Shown here: in pieces, positions 60,560 to 64,000 of the stretch
How positions within the stretch are numbered: the stretch's first letter is position 1
Layout of the letters: every line of letters begins with the position of its first letter
From: LMUY01 sp964244585
GTDB lineage: Bacteria > Pseudomonadota > Alphaproteobacteria > Acetobacterales > Acetobacteraceae
DNA length: 64,000 bases
Direction: 5' to 3'
Assembly (NCBI GenBank): GCA_964244585.1
Contig: CAXTJM010000002.1
Coordinates: 248,001-312,000 of the forward strand
Notes under the pieces: model-generated
What the model saw: only the letters and a program-made list of their open reading frames with translations
The model's database searches: none
What the model was told of the DNA's origin: nothing
Translations under genes and position numbers: made by a program

Positions 60560-61363
60560 TCACTTGGCCGGCGCCGTGCAGGCGGCCATGCTGGCCCGGA
60601 ACGATTGCCCTGGCGCCGGCATGATTTCGGCAATCCGCCAGCCGGATGGCGTGCGGTCCAGCGCCACGGACACCGTGGCCGGTGTGCCGAAATTGTCGAA
60701 CGACACCCGTCCGGCGGCATGGTCGGCCCCGGGCGGGACCGGGGTCATGTCGACGTGGACCTTGGTGACCTGATAGTCCCCAAAGGCACCCGGAACGAAC
60801 GGATCTGCCGGCTTGCAATCGTCGGGGAGCCGGCCGGAACGGGAAGCGAACGCCACGATCTCGTCCGCAAGGTCGGCGACGAAGAAGGCGCGCACGTTGG
60901 TCTCGCTCGACAAGGGGAGGTTCGGCTCGTCCGACGCGGCGTAGCGGGTGTAGACCGCCTGCATGATCTGCTGCGGCGTCGCATCGCCGGGCAGCATGTC
61001 CGGGCAGCGGACCAGGGTGGCGGACCGCCCCGTGCCGTCGGTCAGGCTGATCTGGCCTGGCGCCAGCATTTCGTACACCCACACGGTGCCCAGCTTCTGC
61101 CCATGCGTGGAGGCGGTGGTCCGGGTCGCGATGCCGGTCGCCCGGCGGGACGTCACGCGCTGCGTGTCCACATGCCCGGCCGCGTCGGTCCAAAGCAACA
61201 CGCCGCCGCCGAGCCGTAGCGTGAAGCCTGCCCGGCAATCGCCGCCGTCGACCGTCCACGTCCCTTTCAGAAGGTCACCCAGCGACTGGGCACGCGCGGG
61301 GTGTGCCGGGGCGACGGCCAGCCCGAGGCTTCCCGCAACGACCCATCTGCGTAGCCTACCCAT
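60560..61363 (-). CDS. Exported hypothetical protein
   Basis: A 267-residue protein with a signal peptide (RRWVVAGSLGLAVAPAHPARA-QS). The mature part is beta-rich, with GDLLKGTWTVDGGDCRAGFT at the start, a middle section with RYAASDEPNLPLSSETN and AFFVADLADEIVAFA, and a C-terminal GWRIAEIMPAPGQSFRAS. The second half recalls small periplasmic DUF3828-like proteins, but I would not name it. ATG 61363 fits the leader; the longer frame upstream is not credible. It is co-directional with mntH. Confidence 0.65.
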   Translation of the reverse strand: MGRLRRWVVAGSLGLAVAPAHPARAQSLGDLLKGTWTVDGGDCRAGFTLRLGGGVLLWTDAAGHVDTQRVTSRRATGIATRTTASTHGQKLGTVWVYEMLAPGQISLTDGTGRSATLVRCPDMLPGDATPQQIMQAVYTRYAASDEPNLPLSSETNVRAFFVADLADEIVAFASRSGRLPDDCKPADPFVPGAFGDYQVTKVHVDMTPVPPGADHAAGRVSFDNFGTPATVSVALDRTPSGWRIAEIMPAPGQSFRASMAACTAPAK

Positions 61364-61705
61364 CTGCGCGCAGGCTCCGGGGGTGGTCGGTGCCGGACTT
61401 CCACATTGCTTGGCTCCGCTTGGATGGGACGGCCGGCACCCCGGTTCGGCGGCAATCCGGCATGGCTTCGTGTGTAAGCCATCGACTGGCCGACTTCCAG
61501 CAGCCGAGCTGGACATCGCCTTCATGCCGGGGCATCGGGACAAGCCGCCCGGCACGGATCACCCCGGCGAGGCCGGACAAGCAGCATGGCGGACCATGAC
61601 CAACCGGCGATGTCCGCATGCGCACCGTGGAATAGTCGCCGTGGCGACGTGAGCTGATGACTGGTGTGGCCGCGGCCACGTGATCTACGGCATGCGCGCG
61701 GTGCT
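61364..61705. other. 342-bp intergenic region, no gene seen
   Basis: It lies upstream of the exported-protein gene and downstream of the small gene at 61706. Short overlapping frames exist on both strands, but none has a ribosome site or family character. No hairpin or RNA gene was recognised. Confidence 0.5.
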
Positions 61706-62083
61706 TCAGGACGGGGCGTCGGTCCCGCGCTGAACCGTCGGCGAATTCGTGGCCTGCACATCCGAGGGATGGTACCGCTCCACGATGTCGAGGACGGCAT
61801 CGTATCGTTCGGCCGGTATCCTCGTGACGCGGACGACCGTTCCGCCAGCCTCGGCAGACCCTTCGGGAACGAGATGCTCGACCGGATGATCGGTGCCGAA
61901 CAAGGTCGACCAGATGCTGCCGCCCTCGACCTCGACGAGGGGAGGGTGTTCTCTGTCCAGGTCGTCCCCCTCGCGGATGTGCCGATGGATCGATGTGTCC
62001 GGAACACCGGCCCGGCGCAGAGCAGCGATGGCAAGCTCCGTGTGCTCGGCGGTATCGTAGACCACGATGAGGCTGTCGTTCAT
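61706..62083 (-). CDS. Small conserved protein, stress-type
   Basis: A 125-residue soluble protein. The N-terminal SLIVVYDTAEHTELAIAALR, then AGVPDTSIHRHI, is the pattern of general-stress/ferredoxin-like small proteins (YflT/GSP17M-like), followed by SIWSTLFGTDHPVEHL and a second strand-helix GTVVRVTRIPAERYDAVLDI. ATG 62083 is used; an upstream extension is not supported. Function unknown. Confidence 0.65.
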   Translation of the reverse strand: MNDSLIVVYDTAEHTELAIAALRRAGVPDTSIHRHIREGDDLDREHPPLVEVEGGSIWSTLFGTDHPVEHLVPEGSAEAGGTVVRVTRIPAERYDAVLDIVERYHPSDVQATNSPTVQRGTDAPS

Positions 62084-62585
62084 TCCGATCCCTTGCGGTT
62101 GCCGTACGGAAGCAGAATTTCGGCCTTCGGTTGACACATCACGATCCGCATAGTGCCAAGGACCGCTAGGAGGCGCAACGACCGCCTAACGGCTGACACT
62201 GCCGTGAACCAGATGGACCAGGTCACCCAGCAGAACGCCGCCATGGTCGAACAGGCCACCGCGGCCGGTCACGCGCTGTCTGGCGAGGCCAGCGAGCTAC
62301 AGCGCCTCACAGCTCGGAGAAGGGACCGCCTATGTCAACGCCCGGTCAGCGGGTGCCGCTGATCGAGCCTGGCACGGGAACTGCTGTGCTGGAAGAGGCC
62401 CGGAGCCTGCCTCACGAAGGGGCTTGCCCGCCGCCAGCATGATGGTGCGCCTGGGCCGCAGGACTTTCTGCAGCGGCACGAACGCCTGAGATCACGTAAC
62501 TACGATCCGCATGAAAGGCATAACAAAAGGTTTTTTCAACAATGTATTACCCGGTATAGGTCGCCCTGATTTTTGAAGCCAATCG
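62084..62585. other. 502-bp region with gene remnant and AT-rich leader
   Basis: It holds the chemoreceptor fragment at 62201-62320, then about 180 bp without a credible gene. An AT-rich stretch at about 62490-62560 follows (including A4GGT6), which is probably the promoter zone of the GMC oxidoreductase gene. A 36-codon frame at 62332-62442 has no supporting evidence. Confidence 0.5.
62201..62320 (+). pseudogene. Remnant of methyl-accepting chemotaxis protein C-terminus
   Basis: Forty codons read AVNQMDQVTQQNAAMVEQAT and continue AAGHALSGEASELQRL, the near-terminal segment of chemoreceptors where the signalling coiled coil ends. The rest of the receptor (sensor, HAMP, hairpin tip) is absent, and the upstream sequence is unrelated. 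The fragment is not preceded by a start site. I infer a deletion or rearrangement scar. Confidence 0.8.
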
Positions 62586-64000
62586 ATGAACGTCCGCGAA
62601 TTAGCAACCTTTGCATGTGATGAGCCGATCCGTTGTGATGTATGCCTTATCGGCAGCGGTCCTGCGGCGACCACCATCATGCGGGAGCTTGGCAAGGGCG
62701 ACATAAGGCTTGTGGTCATCGAGAGTGGCGGGATCACCCGGCAGGCGCATTCGGACGCGCTGAACGAGGTTGAAAACGTTGGTGTCCCGCGGGTCGTAGA
62801 CCAGTGGCTGGTTCGAAATCGTATCATCGGCGGTAGTTCACACTCGTGGACCGGTCGTTGCGCACCGTTTGACGACATTGATTATCAAAGGCGTGATTGG
62901 GTTCCGCACTCGGGATGGCCGTTCGGCTCCTGTGACATGTCTCCCTACCTGGGGCGTGCCGCGCCCCATTTGGGTCTTGCGGTCGGAGCCGGGTTCAGCG
63001 ACAGCCGGTTTCCGCAGGTCAAGGGCCGTTCCAACCCCGATCCCGGGCTCGACGAGCGCAGGCTTCGCTCCTTTTTTTGGCAGTATAGCCGCGACGCCGC
63101 CAACCCCTACGACTCCATGCGCTTCGGCCCGCGTCTCATGCGGGATGCGGCGGTGAAGGGCACGTTGATCACCAATGCGACGGCGGTGCACCTCAACACC
63201 AATGCGGCAGGCTCCGCCATCGCTTCGGTCGAGGTGGCGAGCACGGGCGATCGCCGCTGGACAGTCGCTGCCCCGCACATCGTGTTATGCGCCGGCGGCA
63301 TCGAGAATGCGCGCTTGCTCCTGGCCTCGAACCGCAGCGCGCCGGCGGGACTGGGCAATGCGCGCGACCTGGTCGGGCGTTTCCTGATGGACCACCCACG
63401 CGGGCGGGTCGCCCGGTTCGAGGTCAAGGGATCCGACCGCCTGCAGCGCCAGTTCGGGCTCTACCGGCTGAAAACGTCCGCGGGGTCACACCTGTTTCGC
63501 CATGGCGTTCGGCTCAGCCCGCATGTCCAGGCCCAGGAGGGGCTGCTTAACTGCACTGCCTGGTTGAGCGAGGTGGTTACCCCGGACGATCCTTGGCACG
63601 CCCTGAAACGTTTTCTCCGACGCAAGGCAAACGTCCGCAAGGACGCTGCCATCCTTCTGGCGAATGCGGGCATCCTGGGAAAGGGTCTCTACCAATACTT
63701 CATCGCGCGGAACGGCTTGCCGCGAAAGCTCGAGGGGCTTGAACTGGATTGTACCGTCGAGCAGCAGCCTGACCCCAACAGCCGTGTCACGCTTTCGCAC
63801 CGCGTCGACCGCTACGGCGTGCCATTGTCTCGCATCGATTGGCGCATCAGCGATCAGGAGCAGCGCACGATCCGACGTACCGCCACTTTGGTTGCCGAGG
63901 AATTTTCCCGTCTGGGGCTTACGACACCGGTTCTGGACAACTGGGTCGTGAATGCAGGGGGTCTGCCCGATACGTTTCTGGACGTGGCCCATCCCATCGG
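62586..64000 (+). CDS. GMC-type oxidoreductase, 3' end beyond window
   Basis: An open frame of at least 471 codons with no stop before the window end. The FAD site CLIGSGPAATTIMREL is at about residue 20; RIIGGSSHSWTGR, SGWPFGSCDMSPYL, IVLCAGGIENARLLL and FLMDHPRGRVA follow, and the C-terminal landmark DVAHPIG is just reached at the edge. This is the glucose-methanol-choline oxidoreductase layout (with a C-terminal GMC_oxred_C domain). It probably oxidises a sugar or alcohol; no signal peptide is seen. The codons near the start are less GC-rich than those of neighbours. Confidence 0.85.
   Translation, partial: MNVRELATFACDEPIRCDVCLIGSGPAATTIMRELGKGDIRLVVIESGGITRQAHSDALNEVENVGVPRVVDQWLVRNRIIGGSSHSWTGRCAPFDDIDYQRRDWVPHSGWPFGSCDMSPYLGRAAPHLGLAVGAGFSDSRFPQVKGRSNPDPGLDERRLRSFFWQYSRDAANPYDSMRFGPRLMRDAAVKGTLITNATAVHLNTNAAGSAIASVEVASTGDRRWTVAAPHIVLCAGGIENARLLLASNRSAPAGLGNARDLVGRFLMDHPRGRVARFEVKGSDRLQRQFGLYRLKTSAGSHLFRHGVRLSPHVQAQEGLLNCTAWLSEVVTPDDPWHALKRFLRRKANVRKDAAILLANAGILGKGLYQYFIARNGLPRKLEGLELDCTVEQQPDPNSRVTLSHRVDRYGVPLSRIDWRISDQEQRTIRRTATLVAEEFSRLGLTTPVLDNWVVNAGGLPDTFLDVAHPI

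Noticed and set aside
61522..62034. 170-codon minus frame over the small conserved gene
   Set aside because: It overlaps the better-supported frame at 61706-62083 and has shadow composition.
62153..62362. 69-codon gene at the chemoreceptor fragment
   Set aside because: Only the middle 40 codons resemble a chemoreceptor C-terminus. There is no receptor body or start site, so it is called a remnant, not a gene.

Overview
The window is GC-rich, gene-dense chromosome from an alphaproteobacterium, most likely Acetobacteraceae (Rhodospirillales). Evidence for this: a phasin, a PetP/PetR-like regulator pair divergent from a branched-chain aminotransferase, a COX15-type heme A synthase, a UbiK/BMFP protein, the alphaproteobacterial pyrH-frr-uppS-cdsA-dxr-rseP-bamA-skp-lpxD-fabZ-lpxA-lpxI order, and C30-type carotenoid end-group genes. 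Genes are tightly packed, and many start on GTGA or ATGA overlaps. No rRNA, tRNA, CRISPR array, phage or insertion sequence was seen.

Layout. 0.1-2.7 kb: lipoprotein, moaD, moaE and a polytopic membrane protein. 2.7-6.3 kb: aminotransferase, divergent MarR regulator, response regulator and histidine kinase. 6.3-9.4 kb (minus): phasin, TetR-type regulator, proC, YbjN protein and UbiK-like protein. 9.5-11.1 kb: pdxA-pdxJ. 11.1-13.0 kb (minus): DUF4112, VTT membrane protein and GT2 transferase. 13.1-16.5 kb: ctaA, tldD and an SGNH hydrolase. 16.6-22.1 kb (minus): a carotenoid-tailoring operon with no synthase. 22.3-30.9 kb: M20 amidohydrolase, MOSC protein, two uncharacterised conserved genes, an AlkA-like glycosylase, a second two-component system beside a Met-rich periplasmic protein, and a YqaA-type protein. 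31-43 kb: the outer-membrane and lipid A biogenesis cluster, without lpxB. 43-45.6 kb: gloA, ycjX-like and ycjF-like.

The most unusual part is 45.7-57.1 kb. A single 9.2-kb gene encodes a 3,082-residue protein built almost entirely of eight-residue units (x-Leu-Ser/Thr-x-x-Gln-aliphatic-x). These are organised over much of their length into exact 576-bp (24-unit, 192-residue) super-modules. A GT41 (O-GlcNAc-transferase/SPINDLY-type) TPR glycosyltransferase starts 25 bp downstream with a strong Shine-Dalgarno. I infer a giant Ser/Thr-rich repeat protein with a dedicated cytoplasmic glycosyltransferase. A sigma-54-like element just upstream and a 9-bp GC hairpin between the two genes may control expression and stoichiometry.

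57-64 kb holds an SWIB-domain protein, a Gly/Tyr/Pro-rich exported protein, a DUF2236 (MpaB-like) protein, an NRAMP manganese transporter, small conserved proteins, a decayed chemoreceptor fragment, and the 5' part of a GMC oxidoreductase that runs off the window end. Other points of note are a REP-like palindrome absorbed into the lpxI coding sequence and two genes (cdsA, ycjX-like) whose only sensible start codon is CTG.
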